Positions 53,246 to 61,019 of a stretch of DNA of 64,000 nucleotides are shown in pieces. The position numbers and the translations under genes were made by a program. The notes beneath the pieces are model-generated. The model saw only the letters and a list, made by a program, of their open reading frames with translations. It had not been told where the DNA came from and did no database searches. This stretch comes from Solwaraspora sp. WMMD792 (lineage in GTDB: Bacteria; Actinomycetota; Actinomycetes; Mycobacteriales; Micromonosporaceae): assembly GCF_029626105.1 (NCBI RefSeq), contig NZ_JARUBH010000009.1:1364001-1428000 (forward strand), given 5' to 3'. How positions within the stretch are numbered: the stretch's first letter is position 1; each line of letters opens with the position of its first letter.

Positions 53246-54828
53246 GCGACCCCCGGATCGGCTCCGTCCCGCCATACGTCGTGCTCCAGTCCCCAGCCAG
53301 GCGTGAACTCGTACTCCCGGATCTGGTTGAACGCCCAGTTCGCCGGCAGCGGGAAGCCGAGGTTGCCGGAGTAGCCCCAGGACATCCCGGAAACCAGCGA
53401 CCACCGGGCGCCGACCTCCTGCGAGACGCGGCTGCAGACGTTGCGCGAGCCGTAGACTCCGAACTGGTAGTGGTCGCCCAACTCGGCGAGCGCCGCCTTC
53501 ACCCCTTGGAAGTACGGCTTGACTCCGCTGTCGATGTCGACGTCCAGAGCGTCGAAGTCGACCGCGAAGTAGATGCAGGTACCGGCGGGAATCCGGTGCG
53601 CTACGGCCTTTTGATGGGCGATCCGCCCCTGGTCGTACCCCTTCGGGTAGGTGAAGTTGCCCAGCTGAGTGCCGTTGTACTGGAAGATCGGGAAGAATCG
53701 CAGCCCGGCGTCCAGGATGGTCTCCGGTTCACCGGGCTTGAGCGCCTTGTCCAGAAAGTACGGGTCCGACGGCGGCAGATGCTCGTCGAGGTAGCGCCCG
53801 ACGATCCGGTAGCCGGCCGCGACGAGCTGCGCGCCACGGGCCGCGGTGATCTCGGTGATGCAGTCGCAGCCGGTGGCGGGCCGGCCGGTGTCGCCGCAGG
53901 AGACGAGCAGCTGGGCCCAGGTGGTGTAGTCGTTGGTGCCGCTCTCGGGGATCTGCGAGAAACGCTGGAAGGCGCGCAGCCACGCCAGGTGGGTGGCGGT
54001 CTCCACATCGGTGTCGATGTCCTGCGGGTGGTACGCCAGCGGCAGCTGTGGATCGCCCGGCAGTAAGGTCGGCGAGTTGACGTAGCACGCCGACCGGAAC
54101 AGGTGCCGCAGATCGCCGGTGAGCCGGCCGGAGCCGACCCCACGCAGCCCGGCCTGGGTGCCCGGCCCGAAGTTGCCGTTGATCGAGCCCAGCGGGATGC
54201 CGACCTCGTACTGGATGGCCATCATCAGCCCTTGCTGCACGTCCCGGGAGTAGAACCCGTCGCAGGGCACCAGGCTCATCGCCGGGATGCCGACGCCGGC
54301 CACGTAGCGCGAGTTCAACCGCTGCTGGATGCCCCGGACGGTGCTGTCACCCTGCGGCACCAGGCGGAACTGGTCCATCCGCAGCATCGCCCGCGCGACG
54401 TGCGGCCACATCGCCCGCCGGGCCGACAGGCCGGCGTACGACAGCCCGGCGTCGACGTAGAGCTGACTGAACGAGTCCTCCGAGCCGGCGGTCCAGACTC
54501 CTTGATCGGTGGCGGCCCAGTAGCCCTTGCACCACAGCGCGGCGTTGTAGATGCGGACCAGGTTGGTGTTGGTCTCCTCGGCTGGCAGCCGGTTACGCGT
54601 GCGGACCGCGGCGAGGGTGCCAGGCCCGAAGTTCTGCACCGTCGGCGAGATGCCGAGCTCGTACTGCAGCCCCTGGGTCAGCGAGAGTACGGTCGGCCAG
54701 CCGGTGCGCCCGTCTTCCGGGCAGCTGAGGTATCCCGGCGCGCCGGCGTAGGTGGCGTTGACCCACTGCTGGGCCGCGAGTACGTGGCTGTCCGCCAGGC
54801 TGGTCCGTGGCAGGCCGGAATCGATCAT
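53224..54828 (-). CDS. DUF1906 glycoside-hydrolase-like protein with peptidoglycan-binding repeats
   Basis: 534 aa from ATG 54828, for which GGGGG at 54838-54842 is well spaced; ATG 54837 is an alternative. No signal peptide. Two peptidoglycan-binding-like units (LTQGLQYELGISPTVQNFGPGTLAA ~res 55, and MMAIQYEVGIPLGSINGNFGPGT ~190) precede an Rv2525c-type TIM-barrel domain (~340-534: YRIVGRYLDEH, LRFFPIFQYNG, CIYFAVDFDALD). Such domains resemble GH25 lysozymes; export route unclear. Likely acts on the cell wall with its M15-like neighbour. Confidence 0.75.
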   Translation of the reverse strand: MIDSGLPRTSLADSHVLAAQQWVNATYAGAPGYLSCPEDGRTGWPTVLSLTQGLQYELGISPTVQNFGPGTLAAVRTRNRLPAEETNTNLVRIYNAALWCKGYWAATDQGVWTAGSEDSFSQLYVDAGLSYAGLSARRAMWPHVARAMLRMDQFRLVPQGDSTVRGIQQRLNSRYVAGVGIPAMSLVPCDGFYSRDVQQGLMMAIQYEVGIPLGSINGNFGPGTQAGLRGVGSGRLTGDLRHLFRSACYVNSPTLLPGDPQLPLAYHPQDIDTDVETATHLAWLRAFQRFSQIPESGTNDYTTWAQLLVSCGDTGRPATGCDCITEITAARGAQLVAAGYRIVGRYLDEHLPPSDPYFLDKALKPGEPETILDAGLRFFPIFQYNGTQLGNFTYPKGYDQGRIAHQKAVAHRIPAGTCIYFAVDFDALDVDIDSGVKPYFQGVKAALAELGDHYQFGVYGSRNVCSRVSQEVGARWSLVSGMSWGYSGNLGFPLPANWAFNQIREYEFTPGWGLEHDVWRDGADPGVAALVSGQ

Positions 54829-54978
54829 TTCAGACATCCCCCGTGCTGTCGTCCGATGATGTGGACGATACGGCCCATCAGACCGGGTTGTAAGTTGTCT
54901 GTCGTCGATCAACATCCTGGCCGGGGTCGGTCTTGACCTGGTCGATGGTGTGCCCAGCGGGTCCCGTCCGGACATGGC

Positions 54979-55011
54979 GAGGCCCGGAGAGCTGTCCTGT
55001 CTCCGGGCCTC
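54979..55011 (-). terminator. Terminator of the tRNA-like transcript
   Basis: 12-bp perfect stem (54979-54990 with 55000-55011), 9-nt loop, downstream of the tRNA-like units on the minus strand. Confidence 0.6.
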
Positions 55012-55071
55012 TGGGCTGCCGCCCATTTGCTGTCGCCAGTACGTTTAAAAGGGACAGATCACTCTTTATGA

Positions 55072-55138
55072 CGCCGGGTTTTGCCCTTAAACTACCGCGC
55101 CGCGGTGGAGGCGCGAGCTGGAATCGAACCAGCATCCA
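55072..55138 (-). tRNA. Permuted tRNA-like unit 2
   Basis: Read on the minus strand: T-arm GCTGG-TTCGATT-CCAGC (55133-55117), acceptor 3' strand TCGCGCC (55116-55110), T, CCA (55108-55106), a 4-nt linker, then acceptor 5' strand GGCGCGG (55101-55095), TA at positions 8-9, and a perfect D-arm GTTT-AAGGGCA-AAAC (55092-55078). The two acceptor strands pair in all seven positions (one G-U). So the 3' half lies before the 5' half. CGGCG (55076-55072) would be the anticodon-stem 5' strand; its partner cannot be placed with confidence, and no anticodon is assigned. Confidence 0.5.
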
Positions 55139-55214
55139 GCTGTCCCTGTCCGTCCCTCCTCGACCTGACAACCGGCGGCGAATGCTGAGCGTGGAGCGAG
55201 AGCCTGAGTGTGTG

Positions 55215-55296
55215 GCGGCTGCCTCTACCAGTTGGGCCACCCCGGTGTGGCTGGTACCGGGGGCGGGACTCGAACCCGCACTGGGACCGCTTCGTC
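55215..55296 (-). tRNA. Permuted tRNA-like unit 1
   Basis: Minus strand: candidate anticodon-stem 3' strand GCGGT (55290-55286), T-arm GCGGG-TTCGAGT-CCCGC (55279-55263), acceptor 3' strand CCCCGGT (55262-55256), discriminator A, encoded CCA (55254-55252), 5-nt linker, acceptor 5' strand ACCGGGG (55246-55240; perfect 7-bp pairing), U8, D-arm with AACTGGTAGA loop (55239-55221), and anticodon-stem 5' strand GCCGC (55219-55215), which pairs with GCGGT. Every helix closes only if the halves are swapped. The anticodon loop would be split across the ends and is not readable; no U33 is evident on the 5' side. Confidence 0.55.
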
Positions 55297-55331
55297 AGAT
55301 TCGTCGTCAGCTTCAGCTTGGTGCTCCTCCA

Positions 55332-55380
55332 CCGTCAGCCGGTGCGAACCCGGCTGACGGCCACCCCGGGGCTCAGTCCG
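55332..55380 (-). ncRNA. Leader hairpin and decayed junction upstream of the tRNA-like units
   Basis: A perfect 11-bp hairpin (55332-55342 with 55350-55360, 7-nt loop) lies upstream of unit 1 on the same strand. Just before it, CCCCGG...CCGGGGTGGCC resembles the acceptor-linker-acceptor junction of unit 1 without its CCA, and may be a degenerate third copy. Probably part of the same transcript. Confidence 0.35.
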
Positions 55381-55419
55381 GGGAGACTGTGATCGTATCC
55401 ACCGGCAGGTGGCTTGCGA

Positions 55420-56160
55420 CTACCCGAACAGGTAGCCAAAGACCGCGTCGCCGATGCGCTGGTCGGTGACCTCGGCGCCGTTGGCCTCCTCGCGGGCGAA
55501 CTTGACCGCGGTCTGCAGCGCCGCGATCCGGTCCAGCAACTCGTTGACCCGCCGGGCCGGCAGCGCACCGGAGAACTTCACCGTCGTCCAGTAGCCGACC
55601 GGTACGTCCTCGTAGTAGACCTCGACCTGCGCCGGGTGTTTGTCAGTCGCCTCGGCCTTGACATGGTTGCGGGGCACCTTCTTCGTCTTGACCGTACGCA
55701 CCGGATCGGTACGCCAGGAGTCGGTCGACTCGTCGCGGCTCCACGACTCGGCCGCGTCCAGCACCGGCAGCTTCTTGACGAAGGTGTGCAGGTCGACCAG
55801 CTGCTTCTCCAGGAACAGCAGGTACGACACCGGTGCGGCGGTGACCAGGGTCCGGCCGTCGACCACGACATCGGCGGTGGCCCGGGTGTTCGCCCAGTCC
55901 TTGGTCGCGGTCACGTCGAACAGCCGGGTCAGCGTCTTCGCCACGTCCCGCAGCACCTGCTCGGCGTGCACCTGGACCCGGGTCGACTCGGGCGGGAACT
56001 GCTCACCCTCCTCGTCCTTCGGCTGGTAGGTGCGGGAGATTCCGGACAGCAGCGGCTGCTTCTGCACCGCGTGGTGCGCCTCGGTCAACTCCGCGAAGGA
56101 CTTGCTCTTGACGCCCTTCTCCACCGCGATGATCTGGTTCAGCTTGGTCACGGCGATCAT
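55420..56160 (-). CDS. Conserved hypothetical protein upstream of the tRNA-like locus
   Basis: 246 aa from ATG 56160 (an in-frame start at 56178 is possible). Soluble, charged, no signal peptide or TM. Recognisable stretches: VTKLNQIIAVEKGVKSKS, LTEAHHAVQKQPLLSGISRTYQPKDEEGEQ, LPVLDAAESWSRDEST, EVYYEDVPVGYWTTVKFSGALPARRVNELL. I recall similar proteins in actinobacteria and their phages but cannot name a function. Same strand as, and directly upstream of, the tRNA-like units, so they may share a transcript. Confidence 0.7.
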   Translation of the reverse strand: MIAVTKLNQIIAVEKGVKSKSFAELTEAHHAVQKQPLLSGISRTYQPKDEEGEQFPPESTRVQVHAEQVLRDVAKTLTRLFDVTATKDWANTRATADVVVDGRTLVTAAPVSYLLFLEKQLVDLHTFVKKLPVLDAAESWSRDESTDSWRTDPVRTVKTKKVPRNHVKAEATDKHPAQVEVYYEDVPVGYWTTVKFSGALPARRVNELLDRIAALQTAVKFAREEANGAEVTDQRIGDAVFGYLFG

Positions 56161-56474
56161 GCTCGCAGACGACGTCAACCCGGCCGAACGGATTAACTCC
56201 GTCCGGGCCGGCTGAACCGGTCATTGTATCGATCATTGTTGCGTGCCAGAATTCGCCTCAGCCGCACCGGGAGCCAACGCGAGCGGCTCGTTTCAGACCG
56301 AGGGGACCGCCGGGGGTGACCACCATCCGGCGCCGGGCACTCCTCTCCCCAGCCCACCACGTCGACCGTCCTCGACCGTGCGGCCGCACCGTCCGAGGCA
56401 GATCCGGTCGCAAGCCGGTTCAGACCGACACTCCGGCCCGTGGTGGCAGCCCTGCGGATCTGTAGGAGAACGCA
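56161..56474. promoter_or_regulatory. Divergent spacer, hypothetical gene / GH6 cellulase
   Basis: 314 bp without a gene. TTGTATCGATCAT (56224-56236) resembles the LacI-type sites before the GH43 and PL11 genes but is one base shorter and closer to the minus-strand gene. No typical CebR box was seen. Confidence 0.3.
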
Positions 56475-58304
56475 ATGCCATCCGTCCCGAGACGCACCGT
56501 ACGCCGTAATCTGCTGGCCGTCGGCGGCGCTACCGCACTGGTCGCCGCAGCCCTGATCGTCCCCACCACCGCCGCACACGCCGCGGTGGTCTGCAACGTC
56601 ACCTATCAGGCGAACACCTGGAACGAAGGCTCCGGCTCCGGCGGATTCACCGCCAACATCACCATCAACAATCGGCAGGATCCGGTCAACGGCTGGAGCC
56701 TGCGCTTCACCCTGCCGTCCGGTCAGACCCTGACCCAGGGCTGGTCGGCGAACTGGAGCGGCAGCTCCGGCGCGATCACCGCGACCAACGCCTCGTGGAA
56801 CGGCAACCTGGGCACCGGGGCGTCCACCTCGATCGGCTTCAACGGGCGGTGGACCGGCAGCTACTCCAGCCCTACCGCGTTCACCTTGAACGGGGTGGCG
56901 TGCAACGGTGGCATCGGCCCGACGACTCCGCCGCCGGTCACCACCGTGCCGCCGCCGGTCACCACGGCGCCTCCGCCGGTCACGACAGCACCTCCGCCGG
57001 TCACGACAGCGCCCCCACCGGTCACCACGCCACCGCCGACGGGTGGGCCGCGGGTGGACAACCCGTACGTGGGTGCGGACGTGTACGTGAACCCGATTTG
57101 GAGTGCGAACGCGGCGGCTGAGCCGGGTGGTAGCCGGATCGCGGACGAGCCGACGGGTGTGTGGCTGGACCGGACGAGTGCGATCTACGGCAACAACAGC
57201 CCGACGACGGGTGACATGGGTCTGGCGGACCATCTGGACGAGGCGGTGGCGCAGGACGCGGCGAACGGTAGCCGTCCGTTGGTGTTCCAGGTGGTGATCT
57301 ACAACCTGCCGGGTCGGGACTGTGCGGCGTTGGCCTCCAACGGTGAGCTGGGGCCGACGGAGATCGACGCGTACCGGGACGACTACATCGATCCGATCGC
57401 GGAGATCGTGGGTCGGGCGGAGTACCGGAACCTGCGGATCGTGGCGGTGATCGAGATCGACTCGCTGCCGAACCTGGTGACGAATGTGGGTTCGCGGGCG
57501 ACGGCGACGCCTGAGTGCGACGTGATGCTGGCGAACGGCAACTACGTCACGGGTGTCGGTTACGCGATCTCGCAGTTGGCGGATGTGCCGAACGTGTACA
57601 ACTACATCGACGCCGGGCACCACGGTTGGATCGGCTGGGAGGACAACTTCGGGCCGACGGCGCAGATCATCGCGCAGGCGGCGAACGCGTCGGGTGCGTC
57701 GCCGTCGGACGTGCACGGGTTCATCACGAACACGGCGAACTACTCGGCGTTGCGGGAGCCGTACATCACGGTGGACTCGACGACGCGTCCGTCGACGTGG
57801 ATCGACTGGAACAACTACAACGACGAGTTGTCGTTCGCGCAGGCGTTCCGGCAGCGGCTGGTGCAGGCCGGGTTCCCGTCGGGTGTGGGCATGCTGATCG
57901 ACACGTCGCGTAACGGCTGGGGTGGCCCGGACCGTCCGACGGGTCCGAGCAGTGCCAGTGATGTGAACACCCGGGTGGACGAGTCGCGGATCGACCGGCG
58001 GTTCCAGAAGGGGAACTGGTGCAACCAGTCGGGTGCGGGTCTGGGTGAGCGTCCGACGGCGGCGCCCGCTTCGGGTATCGACGCGTACGTGTGGATCAAG
58101 CCGCCGGGTGAGTCGGACGGTTCGAGCTCGGAGATCCCGAACGACGAGGGTAAGGGTTTCGACCGGATGTGTGATCCGACGTACACGGGTAACCCGCGGA
58201 ACAACAACAACATGAGTGGTGCCCTGCCGAACGCGCCGGTTTCCGGGCACTGGTTCTCGGCTCAGTTCCAGGAGCTGATGGCGAACGCGTACCCGCCGCT
58301 GTGA
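56475..58304 (+). CDS. Secreted GH6 cellulase (cellobiohydrolase type) with N-terminal CBM2
   Basis: 609 aa, ATG after TAGGAGA. Signal peptide (1-37, ends AHA), CBM2 (~38-142, NVTYQANTWNEGSGSGGFTAN), a linker of five PPPVTTA-type repeats, then GH6 (~190-609). Catalytic Asp region YNLPGRDCAALASNGE, VIEIDSLPNLVTN, NYIDAGHHGWIGW and IDTSRNGWGG match actinobacterial exoglucanases, whose long loops roof the active-site tunnel. Releases cellobiose from cellulose chain ends. The catalytic part uses many G-ending codons (ACG, GTG, GCG), unlike the C-ending habit of nearby genes. Confidence 0.94.
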   Translation: MPSVPRRTVRRNLLAVGGATALVAAALIVPTTAAHAAVVCNVTYQANTWNEGSGSGGFTANITINNRQDPVNGWSLRFTLPSGQTLTQGWSANWSGSSGAITATNASWNGNLGTGASTSIGFNGRWTGSYSSPTAFTLNGVACNGGIGPTTPPPVTTVPPPVTTAPPPVTTAPPPVTTAPPPVTTPPPTGGPRVDNPYVGADVYVNPIWSANAAAEPGGSRIADEPTGVWLDRTSAIYGNNSPTTGDMGLADHLDEAVAQDAANGSRPLVFQVVIYNLPGRDCAALASNGELGPTEIDAYRDDYIDPIAEIVGRAEYRNLRIVAVIEIDSLPNLVTNVGSRATATPECDVMLANGNYVTGVGYAISQLADVPNVYNYIDAGHHGWIGWEDNFGPTAQIIAQAANASGASPSDVHGFITNTANYSALREPYITVDSTTRPSTWIDWNNYNDELSFAQAFRQRLVQAGFPSGVGMLIDTSRNGWGGPDRPTGPSSASDVNTRVDESRIDRRFQKGNWCNQSGAGLGERPTAAPASGIDAYVWIKPPGESDGSSSEIPNDEGKGFDRMCDPTYTGNPRNNNNMSGALPNAPVSGHWFSAQFQELMANAYPPL

Positions 58305-58319
58305 CCTGACGACCCGGGT

Positions 58320-58350
58320 GTCGGCCGCCGTCGTCCTGACGGCGGCCGAC
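58320..58350 (+). terminator. Terminator after the GH6 gene
   Basis: 13-bp perfect stem (58320-58332 with 58338-58350), 5-nt loop, 15 bp past the stop. Confidence 0.65.
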
Positions 58351-58377
58351 GCCCGGCCAGAGCGAAGGAGTTCCTTG

Positions 58378-58587
58378 ATGCTGTACCGGATCGGTGCCCT
58401 GCTCGCCGCCTCGATCGTGACCGTCGCGGGCTGGGCCGGCCCGGCGCAGGCCGAGCCCTGGCCTGCGACCGTTTCCACCCCGACGCCGACCCCGGCGTGC
58501 CCGCCCGCACTGCCGCTGACGGGCTTGGTCGCCGGCGTGACCCAGACCAGTGTGACCGTGAGCTACCGGAATGCGGGCCAGTGCTCC
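58378..58587 (+). pseudogene. 5' part of an FN3-CBM2 secreted protein gene, interrupted by an IS element
   Basis: ATG 58378 with GAAGGAG upstream. Signal peptide (MLYRIGALLAASIVTVAGWAGPAQA), a Thr-Pro linker and the start of an FN3 domain (LTGLVAGVTQTSVTVSY). The frame runs into the element and stops at 58608. The remaining sequence resumes at 60341. Joined, the protein would be ~239 aa. Confidence 0.8.
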
Positions 58588-58648
58588 GGCCTCCAGGCCC
58601 GGGGGTGAAGGCCCGCGCTGGGAGGGCCGCCAGGGTCCGAGCAGTGCT

Positions 58649-59065
58649 CTAACCTGGCCGGTTTTCCTGCTCGATGTACTGCGTCACGATGCTTGGTGGC
58701 GCGCGGCCGACGGAGCCGGCGAAGTACGAGCCCGACCAGAGCTTGTTGGCCCGGTGGTAGTGGCGTGCGAGGTCGGGAAATTCCTGCCGCGGGCGGCGCG
58801 ACGGGACGCCCTTGAGTGAGTTGACCAGGCGGGCGACGGCGACTTTGGGTGGGTGGTCGACCAGCAGGTGGACGTGGTTGTGGCCGCCGTTGAACTCGAC
58901 CAGTTCGGCCTCGAAGTCCGTGCATACGTCCCGCATGATCGCCTCCATGCGGGTCAGGTGCCGGTCGGCGAACACCGTGTGCCGGAACTTCGTCACGAAA
59001 ACCAAGTGAACGTGCATCGCGAAAACACGGTGCCTGCCGGTACGGATACCTTCGAGTTCTGCCAT
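58649..59065 (-). CDS. tnpA: IS200/IS605 Y1 transposase
   Basis: 138 aa, full length. HUH motif in NHVHLLVDHPP (~res 62), the MHVHLVFVTKFRHTVF start and the catalytic Tyr in SIVTQYIEQ (~res 132). Cuts and rejoins single-stranded DNA at the hairpin ends during replication. Starts 16 bp from the divergent tnpB. Confidence 0.93.
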   Translation of the reverse strand: MAELEGIRTGRHRVFAMHVHLVFVTKFRHTVFADRHLTRMEAIMRDVCTDFEAELVEFNGGHNHVHLLVDHPPKVAVARLVNSLKGVPSRRPRQEFPDLARHYHRANKLWSGSYFAGSVGRAPPSIVTQYIEQENRPG

Positions 59066-59081
59066 AGACCAACATGATATC

Positions 59082-60320
59082 GTGTGGTTCGTGCAGCTCC
59101 GGTACCAGTTCCGGGTCTACCCGACACCCGGCCAGCAGATCGCGCTGGCCCGGGCGTTCGGATGCGCCCGGGTGGTGTTCAACGACGGGCTGCGCCTCCG
59201 GCGGACCGCCCACGAGCAGGGCCTGCCGTACGTGTCGGACGCCGAACTGTCCAGGCGGGTCATCACGCGGGCCAAGACGACTCCGGAGCGGGCGTGGCTG
59301 GGTGAGGTGTCGGCGGTGGTGTTGCAGCAGGCACTCGCGGACCTGAACACCGCGTACCGCACCTTCTTCGCCTCGATCACCGGCAGACGCAAGGGTGCGA
59401 AGGTGGCGCCGCCGAGGTTCCGGTCCCGTAAGGACAACCGGCAGGCCATCCGCTTCACCCGCAATTCCCGGTTCACGGTCCTGGACAACGGTCGTCTGCG
59501 GCTGCCGAAGATCGGCGACCTCACGGTCCGCTGGTCCCGGATACTGCCGTCGGACCCGTCGTCCGTGACGGTCATCCGGGACGCGGCCGGAAGGTATTTC
59601 GCCTCGTTCGTCGTCTCGGCCACGGACGAGCCGTTGCCGCCGACCGACGCCGAGGTGGGGATCGATCTGGGGCTGACGCACTTCGCGGTCATGTCGGACG
59701 GCGCGAAGGTGGCCGCGCCCAGGTTCCTGCGCCGCGCGGCCCGCAGGCTCAAACGGCTGCAACAGGGTCTGTCGCGCAAACAGCGGGGCAGCAACCGCCG
59801 TAGGAAGGCCGTCGTGAAGGTCGCCAGGGCGCACGCCCGGGTGGCCGACACCCGGCGGGACTGGCAGCACAAGCTGTCCACGACGATCATCCGCGAGAAT
59901 CAAGCGGTGTACGTCGAGGACCTGTGTGTCGTCGGTCTCGGCCGGACCCGGCTGGCGAAGTCGGTGCACGACGCCGGATGGTCGTCGTTCGTCGCCATGC
60001 TGGAGTACAAGGCGGCGAGGTCCGGACGCACGTTCGCCCGGGTGGACCGGTGGCTCCCGTCCACCCGGATGTGCTCGGACTGCGGCCGGATCAACGAGCG
60101 GATGGCGTTGAACGTGCGGTCGTGGGTCTGTCCGTGTGGCAGTCTCCACGACCGGGACGTCAACGCCGCGATCAACATCAAGGCCGCCGGGCAGGCGGAC
60201 TTCAACGACCGTGGAGCGCGGGTAGGACCGGGACCCGTCCCGGCACCGCGCGGTGAAACGGTAACCCACCAGAACACCGCGCGTGTCACGCGCGGCGTGG
60301 CTGGAATCGCCGCCGTTTAG
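59082..60320 (+). CDS. tnpB: TnpB RNA-guided nuclease of IS605-type element
   Basis: 412 aa from GTG 59082; GTG 59091 (giving MQLRYQFRVYPTPGQ) is an equally good start. Complete RuvC triad: Asp in GIDLGLTHF, Glu in VYVEDL, Asp in HDRDVNAAINIKAAG, with the zinc finger CSDCG...CPCG between. TnpB cuts DNA matching a guide carried by the RNA from the element's right end, next to a TAM, helping the element persist. No sign of decay. Confidence 0.93.
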   Translation: MWFVQLRYQFRVYPTPGQQIALARAFGCARVVFNDGLRLRRTAHEQGLPYVSDAELSRRVITRAKTTPERAWLGEVSAVVLQQALADLNTAYRTFFASITGRRKGAKVAPPRFRSRKDNRQAIRFTRNSRFTVLDNGRLRLPKIGDLTVRWSRILPSDPSSVTVIRDAAGRYFASFVVSATDEPLPPTDAEVGIDLGLTHFAVMSDGAKVAAPRFLRRAARRLKRLQQGLSRKQRGSNRRRKAVVKVARAHARVADTRRDWQHKLSTTIIRENQAVYVEDLCVVGLGRTRLAKSVHDAGWSSFVAMLEYKAARSGRTFARVDRWLPSTRMCSDCGRINERMALNVRSWVCPCGSLHDRDVNAAINIKAAGQADFNDRGARVGPGPVPAPRGETVTHQNTARVTRGVAGIAAV

Positions 60321-60360
60321 GGCGGCGAGGATGTCAACTTCCGCCGGTCACGGTGACTCT
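60190..60360 (+). ncRNA. Probable omega RNA of TnpB with guide in the host gene
   Basis: The tnpB 3' end and right end hold stable hairpins (CCGCGCGTG/CACGCGCGG around 60276-60295; GCCGCC/GGCGGC near 60310-60326). In characterised elements this region is the scaffold, and the guide is the flanking host DNA, here from about 60341. Extent estimated from the family, not measured. Confidence 0.4.
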
Positions 60361-60850
60361 GTTCGCCAGTCGGACGGACGCCCAGCAGTGGCGCGACCCG
60401 GTGGCGGCGAACGTGTCCGGGCCGGAACCCAACGGCGACGTCACGATCGACGGGCTGACGCCGGACACCGAGTACTGGTTCCGGTTCACCGACGCCGACG
60501 GTCGGCGAGACACCTACGTGCTCGGTGGACCCGCCCGAACCCTGCCGGTGACGGGCTGCGTCGCGTCCAGCGTGGTGGATGCCAGCTGGGTCGGTGGGTT
60601 CATCGCCACGGTCACCGTTCGCAATATCGGCGCCGAGTCGATCGACAGCTGGCAGGTGTCCTGGCAGTGGCCGGGTGACGAGCGGATCCTGTCGATCTGG
60701 GGTGGACAGGCCGGCGGCGACGGGTCGGCCGTCGAGGTACGGAACGTCTCGTACAACGGCATGGTCGAACCGGACGGGACGACCACCTTCGGCCTGTTGG
60801 TGGCGACCAGTCGGGCCCCGGCGGCGATCAGCCCGGACTGCACCGCCTGA
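60341..60850 (+). pseudogene. 3' part of the interrupted FN3-CBM2 gene
   Basis: Continues the FN3 domain (PPVTVTLFASRTDAQQW, LTPDTEYWFRF) and ends with a CBM2-like module (CVASSVVDASWVGGFIATVTVRN, VRNVSYNGMVEPDGTTTFGLL, SPDC). It lacks its own start signal. Located after GH6, it was probably an accessory cellulose-binding protein. Confidence 0.8.
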
Positions 60851-60960
60851 CCGTATGGTGAACTCGTCCTAGGATGCTCTACAGGTGGTGCGCCGGTTCA
60901 CCCGGCACGGCTCCGGCCCACCCGTCGGACGGACACCGGGAGAGCGACGGCGGTCCGCGA

Positions 60961-61006
60961 GCAGACCAGGAGCCGGGCGGCCTGGGCCGCCCGGCTCCTG
61001 GTCTGC
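60961..61006. terminator. Very long bidirectional terminator
   Basis: 22-nt perfect inverted repeat (60961-60982 with 60985-61006) between converging genes; the strongest hairpin in the window. Confidence 0.8.
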
Positions 61007-61019
61007 TGTTACCTGCTGG

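Larger units (their letters stand above)
58588..60340. mobile_element. IS200/IS605-family insertion sequence (tnpA + tnpB)
   Basis: Inserted in the FN3-CBM2 gene; boundaries are set by where the host reading frame breaks and resumes, so each end may be off by a few bases. Contains divergent tnpA and tnpB, with hairpin-forming ends (GGCCTCCAGGCC at the left; GCCGCC/GGCGGC near 60310-60326 at the right) and a right end close to GAGGATGTCAAC. No target duplication, as expected for single-strand Y1 transposition. Both genes look intact, so it may be active. Confidence 0.85.

Noticed and set aside
55072-55296. Two ordinary linear tRNA genes, or a permuted tmRNA
   Set aside because: Linear reading leaves the acceptor strands unpaired, and there is no room for normal anticodon arms. 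tmRNA is unlikely because neither acceptor has the G3-U70 pair and no tag-coding region is seen.
55332-55360. GTTCGCA hairpin as a third T-arm
   Set aside because: With the perfect 11-bp stem the loop register does not give a canonical TTCRANN T-loop, and no CCA follows.
56930-57045. CRISPR-like short repeats
   Set aside because: They are in-frame 24-bp units encoding the Pro-Thr linker of the GH6 cellulase; there are no unique spacers.
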